Of a stretch of DNA of 64,000 nucleotides, positions 41,552 to 49,715 are shown one piece after another. Source of the stretch: Clostridium mediterraneense (GTDB lineage Bacteria; Bacillota; Clostridia; Clostridiales; Clostridiaceae); NCBI RefSeq assembly GCF_900091705.1, contig NZ_LT594785.1, positions 125,640 to 189,639 of the forward strand, in the 5' to 3' direction. A program made the translations under genes and the position numbers. Within the stretch, counting starts at the first letter, position 1. Each line of letters opens with the position of its first letter. The notes under the pieces are model-generated. The model was not told the origin of the DNA, ran no database searches, and saw nothing but the letters and a program-made list of their open reading frames with translations.

Positions 41552-41684
41552 ATTAAGCGTTAGAAAATGATGTTAAAGCGTATAGACAATTAAAATTAAA
41601 TTCCTAAAAATAAAGTTTAAATTCCTAAAAATTAATCTATCAAAAAGACTAAGTTTTGATTATTCAAAACTTAGTCTTTTTTTA
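41528..41684 (+). ncRNA. Candidate Fur-regulated small RNA
   Basis: Between the Fur-controlled promoter and a strong terminator lie about 110 bases with no credible open frame; the longest has eight codons and no ribosome binding site. The predicted transcript is about 155 nt. It contains AAATTCCTAAAAAT twice in tandem, presenting two unpaired UUCCU segments able to pair with ribosome binding sites. This is the logic of iron-sparing RNAs such as RyhB and FsrA, but I see no sequence match to either, and targets are unknown. Alternatively it is the leftover control region of a lost iron gene. Confidence 0.55.
41642..41683. terminator. Bidirectional terminator between the small-RNA locus and sdaAA
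   Basis: Perfect 18-bp stem, 41642-41659 with 41664-41681 (core AAGACTAAGTTTTGA), loop TTAT, then T-run on the plus strand. The A-run on its left gives a T-run on the minus strand, so it also terminates sdaAA. Confidence 0.9.
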
Positions 41685-41692
41685 CTCAAATA

Positions 41693-42568
41693 TTATTCTC
41701 CAAATATTTTTTTATTTAATTCAAGTCCTGTTTTAGTAGTAGCAAGTCCACCTTGAGCAGTTTCTCTTAAACTTGCAGGAAGCATTTTTCCGACTCTATA
41801 CATAGCTTCAACAGTATCATCAAAAGGAATTCTGCTATAAACTCCTGCCATAACAAGATCAGCACTACTTAAAGCACTAATTGCTCCAGCAGCATTTCTT
41901 TTAGCACAAGGAACCTCAACAAGTCCTGCAACTGGGTCACATACAAGTCCTAAAATATTTTTAAGAACTATTGCAGCTGCATTAAGTGACATATCAGGAG
42001 TTCCACCCATTAATTCAACACAAGCAGCACTAGCCATTGCAGCAGCAGAGCCACATTCAGCTTGGCAACCACCTTCAGCACCTGATAAAGTAGCATTTTG
42101 AGCTATAATCATACCAACAGCTGAAGCAGAAAGTAAACCTTGAACAAGTTTATCATCTGATAGATTGAATCTTTCACCTATTGTTAATATAACAGAAGGT
42201 AATATTCCACAAGAACCAGCTGTAGGACAAGCAACTATTTTTCCCATAGCGGCATTAACTTCAGAAGAAGAGATAGCTCTAGCCATTGCCTTAACAACAG
42301 TCTCTCCACAAAGAGTATTATTCTTTTCTATGTATTTATTGATTTTATAAGCATCTCCACCTATAAGACCACTTACTGAAAATATCTTTTTCTCTTGTCC
42401 TTCATTTGCTCCTTCACGCATAACGTGTAATATTTTTAAAGTATTTTCAAGAACTTGTTCTCTTGAAAGCCCACTATTTTCTATTTCATAGTTAATTGCA
42501 TAATCAGAAAGTAACCAATTATTTTCATCACATATTTTTAAAAGTTCTTCACCATTTTTTGCAAACAT
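41693..42568 (-). CDS. sdaAA: L-serine dehydratase, iron-sulfur-dependent, subunit alpha
   Basis: A 291-residue catalytic subunit that deaminates serine to pyruvate with a [4Fe-4S] cluster. Cysteines in CPTAGSCGILP, GCQAECGSAAAMAS and GLVCDPVAGLVEVPC match the family's cluster and active-site positions. The pair sdaAB-sdaAA is co-transcribed from the left-facing strand with two bases between the genes. Oxygen sensitivity of such clusters fits an anaerobe. Confidence 0.95.
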   Translation of the reverse strand: MFAKNGEELLKICDENNWLLSDYAINYEIENSGLSREQVLENTLKILHVMREGANEGQEKKIFSVSGLIGGDAYKINKYIEKNNTLCGETVVKAMARAISSSEVNAAMGKIVACPTAGSCGILPSVILTIGERFNLSDDKLVQGLLSASAVGMIIAQNATLSGAEGGCQAECGSAAAMASAACVELMGGTPDMSLNAAAIVLKNILGLVCDPVAGLVEVPCAKRNAAGAISALSSADLVMAGVYSRIPFDDTVEAMYRVGKMLPASLRETAQGGLATTKTGLELNKKIFGE

Positions 42569-42570
42569 AA

Positions 42571-43254
42571 TTAAAGCTCCTTTGTACTTGGATTAATCAT
42601 TATAAGTTTGTCTACACATTCTAGAATTTTGATTTCTTCTAATAATTCGCTTGGAATATTATTATCCACCTCAAAAATCATAGTAGCAGATTTACCTTTT
42701 TCAGTTCTGTAAACTCTAAGAGAAGCTACATTGATATTTTGCTTATAAAGTATATAAGTAATTTTTGAAATTGCTCCAGGAACATCTCTATGAGCAACTA
42801 TTAAAGTTGGATATTGTCCTGTGAAATTAACTTTTTCTCCATTAACCTCATTAATAGCTATATTTCCACCACCAATTGATGAACCCATAACTTCACATGT
42901 ATTACCTAAAGTAGTTTCTATTAAAAATTTTACCGTATTAGGATGTAGATTTTCACCAAGGTCTGTTTCAACAAATTCTATTTCTAGTCCAGTATCACTA
43001 GCTATTTCCATAGAATTACGAAGCCTTACATCAGCTGGTTCCATACCAAGAATACCTGCAACAAGTGCCTTATCTGTTCCATGTCCTTTATAAGTTTTAG
43101 CAAAAGAACCATGTAGTAAGAAAGTAACCTTTTTTATAGGTTCTCCACAAATAGTTTTAGCAACTTTTCCAAGTCTTGCAGCACCAGCAGTATGAGAACT
43201 TGATGGACCAATCATAATAGGTCCTATTATATCGAAAACACTGAATTTATTCAT
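42571..43254 (-). CDS. sdaAB: L-serine dehydratase, iron-sulfur-dependent, subunit beta
   Basis: A 227-residue subunit with the signature GPIMIGPSSSHTAGAARLG near the N-terminus and an ACT-like domain at about 150-225 (PTLIVAHRDVPGAISKITYIL) that may bind serine. It forms the two-subunit enzyme with SdaAA, encoded two bases downstream. The ATG at 43254 lies about 120 bases from the end of the superoxide dismutase gene, which has its own terminator. Confidence 0.95.
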   Translation of the reverse strand: MNKFSVFDIIGPIMIGPSSSHTAGAARLGKVAKTICGEPIKKVTFLLHGSFAKTYKGHGTDKALVAGILGMEPADVRLRNSMEIASDTGLEIEFVETDLGENLHPNTVKFLIETTLGNTCEVMGSSIGGGNIAINEVNGEKVNFTGQYPTLIVAHRDVPGAISKITYILYKQNINVASLRVYRTEKGKSATMIFEVDNNIPSELLEEIKILECVDKLIMINPSTKEL

Positions 43255-43321
43255 AAAATTTATCTCCTAGTTAAAAGATTTATCTACCCTTATGTTAAAT
43301 TAATTTTATAGTTAAATCAAT

Positions 43322-43354
43322 AAAAAAAGAATAGTTATTCTGAAAAGAATAACT
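43322..43354 (-). terminator. Terminator after the superoxide dismutase gene
   Basis: On the minus strand AGTTATTC pairs with GAATAACT (43333-43340 and 43347-43354), loop of six, followed by ATTC and seven T. Confidence 0.75.
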
Positions 43355-43375
43355 ACACTTTTTCATTATATTTCA

Positions 43376-43996
43376 TTAATAGGAAATTTTTTTTATTTGC
43401 TTATATTGTTGAAGTCTTCTTTCAACAACTTCCCAGTTGATATCGTCAAGAACTGTATCTAAATATTTAGCTCTATCTGTTCCAAAGTCTATGAAATAAG
43501 CATGTTCATAAACGTCAATTACAGCAAGTGGAGCAGCACACCAAACAGCACCATGATCATGAGCATCAGCCCCTATAACTCTAAGTTGATTTGTAAGACT
43601 ATCAATAGTTACTATTGCCCAACCTCTTACACTAAGAGCTACTTGCTTAAAATAAGCCATAAAGTTTTCAAAATTTGAGTATTGTTCATCTATAAGCTTT
43701 ATCATATCCCCATAAGCAACACATTTAGCTCTAGTATTAGAAGAAATATTTTCAAAATATAATTCATGAAGAATTACTCCATCTAAAGCAAATGTTTCAG
43801 CTACTTTTTCTGATCTCATTTTTGAGAAAGTTGGATTAGAGCCAGGAAAATCTTTAGCATCTTTACTAAGCTTTGAAATTTCATTAACCTTAGAAACATA
43901 TCCTTTATAAAGCTTTAAATGTTCTTCAAGTTGTCTTTGACTAAGACCTTTAATATTATTAGTATCAAAATTTTTAGCTTCTAAATCTTTGTACAT
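43376..43996 (-). CDS. Divergent iron/manganese superoxide dismutase
   Basis: A 206-residue SOD of the Fe/Mn family. Four metal ligands can be placed: His in LEEHLKLYKGYV, His in ILHELYFENI, and Asp and His in DVYEHAYFIDFGTDRAKYLD. The family DxWEHAY reads DVYEHAY, with Tyr for Trp, and the Trp of HxxxWxN is also replaced. The loop GADAHDHGAVWCAAPLAV is unusual. I chose the ATG at 43996, after AAAGGAGAGG; a longer frame lacks a ribosome binding site. It detoxifies superoxide if active. The metal (Fe, Mn or either) cannot be told. Confidence 0.8.
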   Translation of the reverse strand: MYKDLEAKNFDTNNIKGLSQRQLEEHLKLYKGYVSKVNEISKLSKDAKDFPGSNPTFSKMRSEKVAETFALDGVILHELYFENISSNTRAKCVAYGDMIKLIDEQYSNFENFMAYFKQVALSVRGWAIVTIDSLTNQLRVIGADAHDHGAVWCAAPLAVIDVYEHAYFIDFGTDRAKYLDTVLDDINWEVVERRLQQYKQIKKISY

Positions 43997-44433
43997 AGAA
44001 TCCTCTCCTTTTATATAAAAATTAAAAAGACTTATTGAATATATAAGATGTACAAAATAAAAAGCCGTTTTCATTGTATAATCATTTTTTATAAAAAATT
44101 ATTCAATATGAAAATGACTTTTATACATTCTATTATTTAAAATAAAATATATAAGTATTACTCCTAAATTTTTAGATTATAAATTCAATAAGCTATTGAA
44201 ATTCACTATTAGAGTATGCATTTAATTAAAAAATATTTACCTTTAAAAATTAAATATGAAAAATAACCTAAATCAAAGAAATAATGAGAAAAAATGAAAG
44301 AAGAGATTATAAATTACATTATATGTATTAAGAGGCTGTTTTTAGGATTAAATGTAGATTGAAATTAAGTGTATACATGTTATGATTTAATTGATAACAG
44401 TAATAAAAATAATAAAATTAAGGGGAAATTAGT
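43997..44433. other. Intergenic region between sod and a small membrane protein gene
   Basis: About 435 AT-rich bases without a gene. Near the right end TTGAAA (44359-44364) and TATGAT (44381-44386), 16 bases apart, form a plausible promoter for the gene at 44434. The left part must hold the minus-strand sod promoter; I see AT-rich candidates but no clear consensus. Weak Fur/PerR-like matches there fall below what I would call. Confidence 0.45.
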
Positions 44434-44727
44434 ATGATAGGATTTTTGATTTCTATGATTGCTACAGGAGTATTTTGCTTAATTTCAATATATTTAATGG
44501 AATTAAAGGATGAGAAAGATAGTATAGTTTTAGAGCTTAATGATAGATACAATAAGAGAAAAGAACTAATAGAGGCTACAATAAGTAAATTAGAGAAAAA
44601 GGGTAGAAAGTGTAGATATTTAGGGGAAAATAAGCTTGATGTTGATGGGCAAGAATATCTATTTACAGAAAGAGATTTTACTATGGGAAGAATTCCTCTT
44701 CAAAGAGTAATTTTAAGACACAGATAG
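44434..44727 (+). CDS. Small membrane-anchored protein, unknown function
   Basis: A 97-residue protein that I do not recognise. Residues 2-22 (IGFLISMIATGVFCLISIYL) form one membrane helix. The rest is charged: a K/E-rich helical stretch (ELKDEKDSIVLELNDRYNKR), then a basic region and a small beta-rich end (LGENKLDVDGQEYLFTERDF). AGGGG lies about 7 bases before the ATG. It ends 9 bases before a Nudix hydrolase gene, so the two are likely co-transcribed. Confidence 0.7.
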   Translation: MIGFLISMIATGVFCLISIYLMELKDEKDSIVLELNDRYNKRKELIEATISKLEKKGRKCRYLGENKLDVDGQEYLFTERDFTMGRIPLQRVILRHR

Positions 44728-44736
44728 GAGAAGTTA

Positions 44737-45204
44737 ATGGGATATATATTAGATCTTAGAAAAGAATTAAAAAATGAAAAAAGAGCTTTAATGATGCCAG
44801 CAGCAGCTGTTCTTATTTTTAATAAAGAAGGTAAAGTTTTATTACAACAAAGAGTTGATAATAAAAAATGGGGATTACCAGGTGGTTCAATGGAAATGGG
44901 CGAAACCTTTGAAGATACTGCAAAAAGAGAAGTGCTTGAAGAAGTAAATTTAAAAGTTAAAAACCTAGAACTTTTTAATGTGTATTCAGGTGAAGATTTG
45001 CATTATATATATCCTAATGGGCACGAAGTATATATAGCTACAGCAGTTTATATATGCAGAGAATTTTCAGGTGAGTTAAAGTTAGATAAAGAAGAAACTT
45101 TAGATGCAGTTTTTTATTCTAGAGATAATTTGCCTAAAATAGAGGATATTAATCCTCCAGATAGAATAGTTATAAGAGAGCTAATTAATACAATAGAATT
45201 TTAA
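44737..45204 (+). CDS. Nudix hydrolase
   Basis: A 155-residue Nudix protein. The Nudix box begins at G50 and ends near V70: GSMEMGETFEDTAKREVLEE, with all key acidic residues of G-x5-E-x7-REUxEExGU. The preceding strand VLLQQRVDNKKWGLPGG is typical. Such enzymes cleave nucleoside diphosphates linked to another group; substrate preference cannot be deduced. It is downstream of and probably co-transcribed with the small membrane protein. Confidence 0.9.
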   Translation: MGYILDLRKELKNEKRALMMPAAAVLIFNKEGKVLLQQRVDNKKWGLPGGSMEMGETFEDTAKREVLEEVNLKVKNLELFNVYSGEDLHYIYPNGHEVYIATAVYICREFSGELKLDKEETLDAVFYSRDNLPKIEDINPPDRIVIRELINTIEF

Positions 45205-45244
45205 TTTTATAAGATTTTAAGTTAATTATTGAAATCTAGGTGGC

Positions 45245-45273
45245 TTGAATGGGAAAAGTTCATTTAGTATAAT
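45245..45273 (+). promoter_or_regulatory. Promoter of the DUF1858 gene
   Basis: TTGAAT (45245-45250) and TATAAT (45268-45273), 17-base spacer, 33 bases before the start codon. Confidence 0.75.
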
Positions 45274-45305
45274 TATTTTAAACAGCGAAGAAAGGAATTT
45301 AAACT

Positions 45306-45488
45306 ATGATAAATAAAGATATGACTATAGGTGAAATAATCAGAGAAAATCCTTTAAATGCTTCAACATTAATGGATTTTGGAATGGGATGTGTTGGATG
45401 TCCATCAGCTCAAGCTGAAACATTAGAAGAAGCTGCAATGGTTCATGGATTAAATTTAGAAGATTTACTAGATGCATTAAATAGATAG
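45306..45488 (+). CDS. DUF1858 domain protein
   Basis: A 60-residue single-domain DUF1858 protein: [20 protein letters not shown], then [20 protein letters not shown] with the C-x-x-C pair and the helical end [10 protein letters not shown]. The domain also occurs fused to hybrid-cluster-like or iron-sulfur proteins, and a redox or metal role is likely but unproven. It stands alone between a promoter and a terminator and lies next to the rubrerythrin gene. Confidence 0.85.
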   Translation: MINKDMTIGEIIRENPLNASTLMDFGMGCVGCPSAQAETLEEAAMVHGLNLEDLLDALNR

Positions 45489-45500
45489 TAGAAGTGTAGA

Positions 45501-45540
45501 TATAAAGGGGATCTTAGCTAGGGATTCCCTTTATATTTGA
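45501..45540 (+). terminator. Terminator after the DUF1858 gene
   Basis: Thirteen-bp stem TATAAAGGGGATC (45501-45513) with 45523-45535 (one G-T pair), followed by TTTGATTTT. Confidence 0.75.
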
Positions 45541-45712
45541 TTTTAGTATTTTTATTTTAAATTAAAGGGACAAGCTATTTTTATAGCTTTTAATAATTGA
45601 ATCAGTAAATCACTCTTATTTAGTGAAAATAGCAAAGATAAAGATTTTAAAATATACATAAGAGAGAAAAAATAAGTGATTTAAATAAATTTAAAAAAAA
45701 TTTAAAAAACTA

Positions 45713-45749
45713 TTGCTAAATAATAATTATTATTATATAATAATTATAA
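45713..45749 (+). promoter_or_regulatory. Promoter with PerR box upstream of rubrerythrin
   Basis: TTGCTA (45713-45718) and TATAAT (45736-45741) are 17 bases apart. The -10 region is covered by ATATAATAATTATAA (45735-45749), which matches the PerR consensus TTATAATnATTATAA at 13 of 14 defined positions. Peroxide-induced derepression of the downstream gene is the expected outcome. Confidence 0.75.
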
Positions 45750-45857
45750 CATCAAAAGAAAAAATTACTAACGCAAAGTAAATTAGAAAATATATACCCA
45801 TAGATAAGTAATGAAAAGATTTATTTATTTTAATAGAAGTTTTAGGAGGAATTTAAT

Positions 45858-46397
45858 ATGAAGAAATATGTTTGTACAGTATGCGGATACATCGCAGAAG
45901 GATCAATCCCAGAAAAGTGCCCAGTATGTGGAGTAGGACCAGATAAGTTCATAGAAAAAACAGAAGGAATGGCTTACGCTGATGAACACAGAATCGGAGT
46001 TGCTAAGGATGTAGATCCAAGAATAATCGAAGGACTTCAAGCTAACTTCATAGGAGAATGTACAGAAGTAGGAATGTACATCGCTATGTCAAGACAAGCT
46101 GATAGAGAAGGATACCCAGAAGTAGCAGAAGCTTATAAGAGAATAGCTTTCGAAGAAGCAGAACATGCTGCTAGATTCGCAGAATTATTAGGAGAAGTTG
46201 TTGTTGCAGATACAAAGGCTAACTTAGAAGCTAGAGTTGCTGCAGAACACGGAGCATGTGAAGGAAAGAAAGAAATTGCTACACTTGCAAAACAATTAAA
46301 CCTTGATGCAATCCATGACACAGTTCATGAAATGTGTAAAGATGAAGCTAGACACGGAAGAGCATTCCAAGGATTATTAGACAGATACTTCAACTAA
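45858..46397 (+). CDS. Reverse rubrerythrin
   Basis: A 179-residue peroxide-reducing protein with domains in reversed order. The rubredoxin-like iron site is at the N-terminus (C6, C9, C21, C24 in YVCTVCGY and KCPVCG) and the diiron four-helix bundle follows ([45 protein letters not shown]). Such proteins act as NADH-linked peroxidases in clostridia under PerR control. Codons end in C far more often than in neighbouring genes, a mark of high expression. A PerR box overlaps its promoter. Confidence 0.95.
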   Translation: MKKYVCTVCGYIAEGSIPEKCPVCGVGPDKFIEKTEGMAYADEHRIGVAKDVDPRIIEGLQANFIGECTEVGMYIAMSRQADREGYPEVAEAYKRIAFEEAEHAARFAELLGEVVVADTKANLEARVAAEHGACEGKKEIATLAKQLNLDAIHDTVHEMCKDEARHGRAFQGLLDRYFN

Positions 46398-46422
46398 GAT
46401 TTAGTTTAGAGATATAGAACAT

Positions 46423-46455
46423 AAGGACTTTCAGTAATATGAAAGTCCTTTTTTT
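46423..46455 (+). terminator. Terminator after rubrerythrin
   Basis: Stem AAGGACTTTCA/TGAAAGTCCTT (46423-46433 and 46440-46450), then TTTTT. Confidence 0.88.
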
Positions 46456-46522
46456 AGTTTAGATATAAATATATAATTAAATAGTAGGTAATAAATTTTA
46501 AAGTTTCAAAGAGGTGCAACAA

Positions 46523-47266
46523 ATGATAATTGATTTTACTAAAGAGTATGAGGTATTACATAGAGATATAGATAAAAATTTAGATTGTAGAATAACTTCT
46601 ATTTTAGATTTTTTAACAGATGTAGGTATGAGTCATGAAGAATCACTTGGTATTGATATAAGCTTAAATAATAAGGATGGGGTAGTCTTTGTATTTTATG
46701 ATTATGATATAAGAATAAATAAATATCCAAAATATAAAGAAAAAATTAAGATAGTTACATCTGTGGATAATATTCAAAGATTTTATGCTACTAGAAAATA
46801 TAAGGTTTTTGGAGAAAATTCAGAGCTTTTAGTTGAGGCGGATGCTTTAGCTGTTGTTATTGATGTTAATAAAAGAAAGATTGCTAGAGTACCAGATATA
46901 TATTATGAAAAACATAATATTGAAAAGGGTAAGAAGATTAGAAGTGAAAGATTAACATTAGAACCTATGGGACAAGTTGATTTAAGTAAAGAATTCCATA
47001 TAAGATATTCTGATATAGATAGTAATAATCATATTAACAATGTTAAATATGTTGATTGGGCACTTAGTACAGTTCCTAAAAATATACTAGAAGATTATAA
47101 TTTAAAACAAGTTCAAATTAAGTTTGAAAAAGAAATAGTAGAAGAAGATACTGTAAAAGTTAATATTGAAATTTTAGATATAGAAGATGGTATTAAAATA
47201 AAGCATAGAATTCTAAATAGCCTAGGTGAAGAAGTAAATGCAATAGACACATATTGGTCAAAATAG
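46523..47266 (+). CDS. Acyl-ACP thioesterase
   Basis: A 247-residue double hot-dog protein of the FatA/acyl-ACP thioesterase family that would release fatty acids from acyl carrier protein. Repeat one covers about 1-130 (the N-terminal YEVLHRDIDKN onwards). Repeat two starts near HIRYSDIDSNNHINNVKYVDW, which holds the conserved Asp/Asn/His catalytic-site residues. I chose the ATG at 46523, six bases after GAGGTG. An in-frame GTG nine bases earlier overlaps that site. Confidence 0.88.
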   Translation: MIIDFTKEYEVLHRDIDKNLDCRITSILDFLTDVGMSHEESLGIDISLNNKDGVVFVFYDYDIRINKYPKYKEKIKIVTSVDNIQRFYATRKYKVFGENSELLVEADALAVVIDVNKRKIARVPDIYYEKHNIEKGKKIRSERLTLEPMGQVDLSKEFHIRYSDIDSNNHINNVKYVDWALSTVPKNILEDYNLKQVQIKFEKEIVEEDTVKVNIEILDIEDGIKIKHRILNSLGEEVNAIDTYWSK

Positions 47267-47299
47267 TATTCCTTATAAAATATAAGTTTTGTTTTAAGA

Positions 47300-47340
47300 A
47301 TAAAGTCACAATTTTTTATTATTAAAAATTGTGACTTTAT
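47300..47340. terminator. Bidirectional terminator between thioesterase and flavoprotein genes
   Basis: Stem AAAGTCACAATTTTT/AAAAATTGTGACTTT with a short AT loop. A/T runs flank both sides of this convergent gap. Confidence 0.85.
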
Positions 47341-47355
47341 TTTTAATAGATATAT

Positions 47356-48600
47356 TTATTTTGTAGCGCCAAGAGCAGCAGCAAAACCAGAACTCCAAGC
47401 CCATTGTAGGTTAAATCCACCACAATCTCCATCTACGTCCATAATTTCACCACAGAAGAATAGACCTTTAACAAGCTTTGATTCAAGTGTTACAGGGTCA
47501 ATATCTCTAGTATCAACTCCTCCTGCAGTAACTTGAGCATTACTAAATCCATTTGCTCCTATGCATTTAAATTCCCAATGCTTAAATAACTTAAATAAAG
47601 ATTTCTTTTCTTGCCATGTTAATTCGTAGCAAGGTTTATGAAGATTATCAATTCCAGCTTCTTTTAATAAAGTAGGTATAAGTTTTTTATTTACTACTCC
47701 TATTAATGAATCAATAACTTTCCTATTTGAAAGAACAGCAAAATGTCCTTCAAGGAAATTTTCAATTTCTTCTTGAGTTTTATCTGGTGTCATATCTACT
47801 ATAATTTTTACATCTCTACCTTTTGAAAATTCATAAGATGCAGTTCTTGATATTTGGAATATAGGAGGTCCTGATATTCCGTAGTTAGTAAATAGAACTT
47901 CTCCAAAATCTTTTCTAAGAGATTTTCCATCACTAGTTACTTCTGTATATCCATCAAATTTAATTCCTGATAAAGCTTTTAAAGCAGGATGTTCAAGTTT
48001 TAATTGAACTATTCCAGGAACTTGATCCACAATCTTATGTCCAAATATCTTAGCGAGGTTATATCCAGAACCGTCTGAACCACTTGGAGTAGCTGATTTT
48101 CCGCCACAAGCTAATATAAGCTTTTTACATGAAATAGTTTCAGCTGTCTCATCATTTGAAATAAGTTTAAATTCACCTTTCTTATTATAAATTTGTTTAA
48201 CTTTGAATGAATTGTATATAGGAACTTCTCTTTCTTCAAGAGCAAGTCTAAAAATATCTACTACTGAAGAAGCTTGTAATGATTTAGGATAACTTTTACC
48301 TTTTTTAAGCTCAACAATAGGAAGACCAAGATTTAAGAAAAATGCTTTAGTGTCTTCTACTGAAAAATTTGCTAGAACATTTTGATAAAAGCCATCATTT
48401 TCACTATGGTATGTATCAAAAGGGTAAGCTATTGTTGAATTGGTGATATTACAACGTCCATTTCCAGTCATAAGAATTTTCTTACCAACTCTATCTGTAC
48501 CTTCAACTATAGCTACATCTAGCCCAAAATCTTTAGCTGATATAGCAGCCATCATACCAGATGCTCCACCACCAACTACAATTAGATCGTGATATATCAT
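47356..48600 (-). CDS. HI0933/BaiN-like NAD(P)/FAD-dependent oxidoreductase
   Basis: A 414-residue flavoprotein. The FAD motif GGGASGM begins at residue 10. GNGRCNITN is the marker of the HI0933-like (PF03486) family. GGVDTRDIDPVTLESKLVKG and the end GEIMDVDGDCGGFNLQWAW close the FAD site. The family includes BaiN of bile-acid-converting clostridia and YhiN of E. coli, but the substrate of this one is unknown. I chose the ATG at 48600 after AAAGGAG. A longer frame lacks a ribosome binding site. Confidence 0.88.
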   Translation of the reverse strand: MIYHDLIVVGGGASGMMAAISAKDFGLDVAIVEGTDRVGKKILMTGNGRCNITNSTIAYPFDTYHSENDGFYQNVLANFSVEDTKAFFLNLGLPIVELKKGKSYPKSLQASSVVDIFRLALEEREVPIYNSFKVKQIYNKKGEFKLISNDETAETISCKKLILACGGKSATPSGSDGSGYNLAKIFGHKIVDQVPGIVQLKLEHPALKALSGIKFDGYTEVTSDGKSLRKDFGEVLFTNYGISGPPIFQISRTASYEFSKGRDVKIIVDMTPDKTQEEIENFLEGHFAVLSNRKVIDSLIGVVNKKLIPTLLKEAGIDNLHKPCYELTWQEKKSLFKLFKHWEFKCIGANGFSNAQVTAGGVDTRDIDPVTLESKLVKGLFFCGEIMDVDGDCGGFNLQWAWSSGFAAALGATK

Positions 48601-49033
48601 AAAAATTACTCCTTTTGTTTCTAATTTATAAATTGATTTTAGCATAGTAGTATTAAGCTTTAAAGCGATAAAATAAAATACTAGATATGTAAAGTTTTTT
48701 TGTATAATTAGTTAATAATTTATTTTGTTATATCTACCTTATAATAAGTATATATGCAGTTAGTTATAATTTTTAATTAAATAATTAATATAAATCGAAT
48801 TATTTAATTTAAATATTAAATAAGATAGATATTAATATTTTAGATTATAGTATAAAATTTTTAAGATTTAATATAAAAAAACTTATTAAATGGATATATA
48901 TATAGTATAAATTGATAAAAAAATATAAAAAATATTAATTAATAAATATAAGCTAAAGCAAGTAAAAAAGAGGGTTTAAGGATAGTTAGGTTTGAGGAGT
49001 AAAAATAAAAAGAAAAAAAGTTTATAAAAAGTG
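48601..49033. other. Extremely AT-rich intergenic tract upstream of the tRNA array
   Basis: About 430 bases, close to nine-tenths A+T, full of TTAATAT/AATTAAT steps, with no gene and no strong hairpin. It ends in purine-rich DNA (AAAAATAAAAAGAAAAAAAG) just before the tRNA promoter, which could act as an UP-type activator. It also holds the minus-strand flavoprotein promoter, which I cannot place exactly. Confidence 0.5.
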
Positions 49034-49062
49034 TTGACAGCTTAAGTTAATTCGGGTATTAT
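49034..49062 (+). promoter_or_regulatory. Promoter of the tRNA array
   Basis: TTGACA (49034-49039) and TATTAT (49057-49062), 17 bases apart. The leader (49070-49095) can fold into a stem GTTG-A-GTCGG with CCGAT-A-CAAC. The first tRNA begins 72 bases downstream of a start near 49069. Confidence 0.8.
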
Positions 49063-49141
49063 AGTTTATGTTGAGTCGGGCAGAACCGATACAACAGCCG
49101 AAAAAATTGTGTAAAATAAATATGTGGAAAGCAGTCTATGA

Positions 49142-49216
49142 GGCCCCTTGGTCAAGCGGTTAAGACACCACCCTTTCACGGTGGTAACAGGGGTTCGATT
49201 CCCCTAGGGGTCACCA
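49142..49216 (+). tRNA. tRNA-Glu (UUC), copy 1
   Basis: Cloverleaf with acceptor GGCCCCT/AGGGGTC, anticodon arm CCACC-CTTTCAC-GGTGG (anticodon TTC), T-loop TTCGATT, encoded CCA at 49214-49216. Confidence 0.97.
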
Positions 49217-49220
49217 ATTT

Positions 49221-49296
49221 GGTCGCATAGCTCAGCTGGGAGAGCACCTGCCTTACAAGCAGGGGGTCACAGGTTCGATCCCTGTTGCGACCACCA
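49221..49296 (+). tRNA. tRNA-Val (UAC), copy 1
   Basis: Acceptor GGTCGCA/TGCGACC, anticodon arm CCTGC-CTTACAA-GCAGG (anticodon TAC), encoded CCA. Confidence 0.97.
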
Positions 49297-49303
49297 CATA
49301 TAT

Positions 49304-49380
49304 GGCTCAGTAGCTCAGCTGGTTAGAGTGCCGGCCTGTCACGCCGGAGGTCGAGGGTTCGAACCCCTTCTGAGTCGCCA
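49304..49380 (+). tRNA. tRNA-Asp (GUC), copy 1
   Basis: Acceptor GGCTCAG/CTGAGTC, anticodon arm CCGGC-CTGTCAC-GCCGG (anticodon GTC), encoded CCA. Confidence 0.97.
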
Positions 49381-49388
49381 CATAATTT

Positions 49389-49463
49389 GGCCCCTTGGTC
49401 AAGCGGTTAAGACACCACCCTTTCACGGTGGTAACAGGGGTTCGATTCCCCTAGGGGTCACCA
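49389..49463 (+). tRNA. tRNA-Glu (UUC), copy 2
   Basis: Identical in sequence to the copy at 49142. The spacer before it differs from those of the other cassettes. Confidence 0.97.
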
Positions 49464-49468
49464 ATTTA

Positions 49469-49544
49469 GGTCGCATAGCTCAGCTGGGAGAGCACCTGCC
49501 TTACAAGCAGGGGGTCACAGGTTCGATCCCTGTTGCGACCACCA
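49469..49544 (+). tRNA. tRNA-Val (UAC), copy 2
   Basis: Identical to the copy at 49221; anticodon TAC, encoded CCA. Confidence 0.97.
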
Positions 49545-49555
49545 TAATATTAAAT

Positions 49556-49632
49556 GGCTCAGTAGCTCAGCTGGTTAGAGTGCCGGCCTGTCACGCCGGA
49601 GGTCGAGGGTTCGAACCCCTTCTGAGTCGCCA
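49556..49632 (+). tRNA. tRNA-Asp (GUC), copy 2
   Basis: Identical to the copy at 49304; anticodon GTC, encoded CCA. Confidence 0.97.
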
Positions 49633-49639
49633 ATATTAC

Positions 49640-49715
49640 GCTGATATGGCTCAATTGGCAGAGCAGCTGATTTGTAATCAGCAGGTTATCGGTTCAAGTC
49701 CGATTATCAGCTCCA
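49640..49715 (+). tRNA. tRNA-Thr (UGU)
   Basis: Acceptor GCTGATA/TATCAGC, anticodon stem GCTGA/TCAGC with loop TTTGTAA (anticodon TGT), encoded CCA. It is the only tRNA in the array present once. Confidence 0.96.

Larger units (their letters stand above)
45489..45857. other. Intergenic region before rubrerythrin
   Basis: About 370 bases with no gene. The left end holds the DUF1858 terminator. At 45713-45749 lies the PerR-box promoter of the rubrerythrin gene, which leaves a leader of about 110 bases ending in a TTAGGAGG ribosome binding site. The part between is plain AT-rich DNA. Confidence 0.6.

Noticed and set aside
41540-41640. Short frame in the Fur-controlled transcript
   Set aside because: Only eight codons and no ribosome binding site, so a peptide gene is not supported.
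44034-44120. Possible Fur or PerR box upstream of superoxide dismutase
   Set aside because: Best matches were only about 11 of 15 positions, too weak in this base composition.
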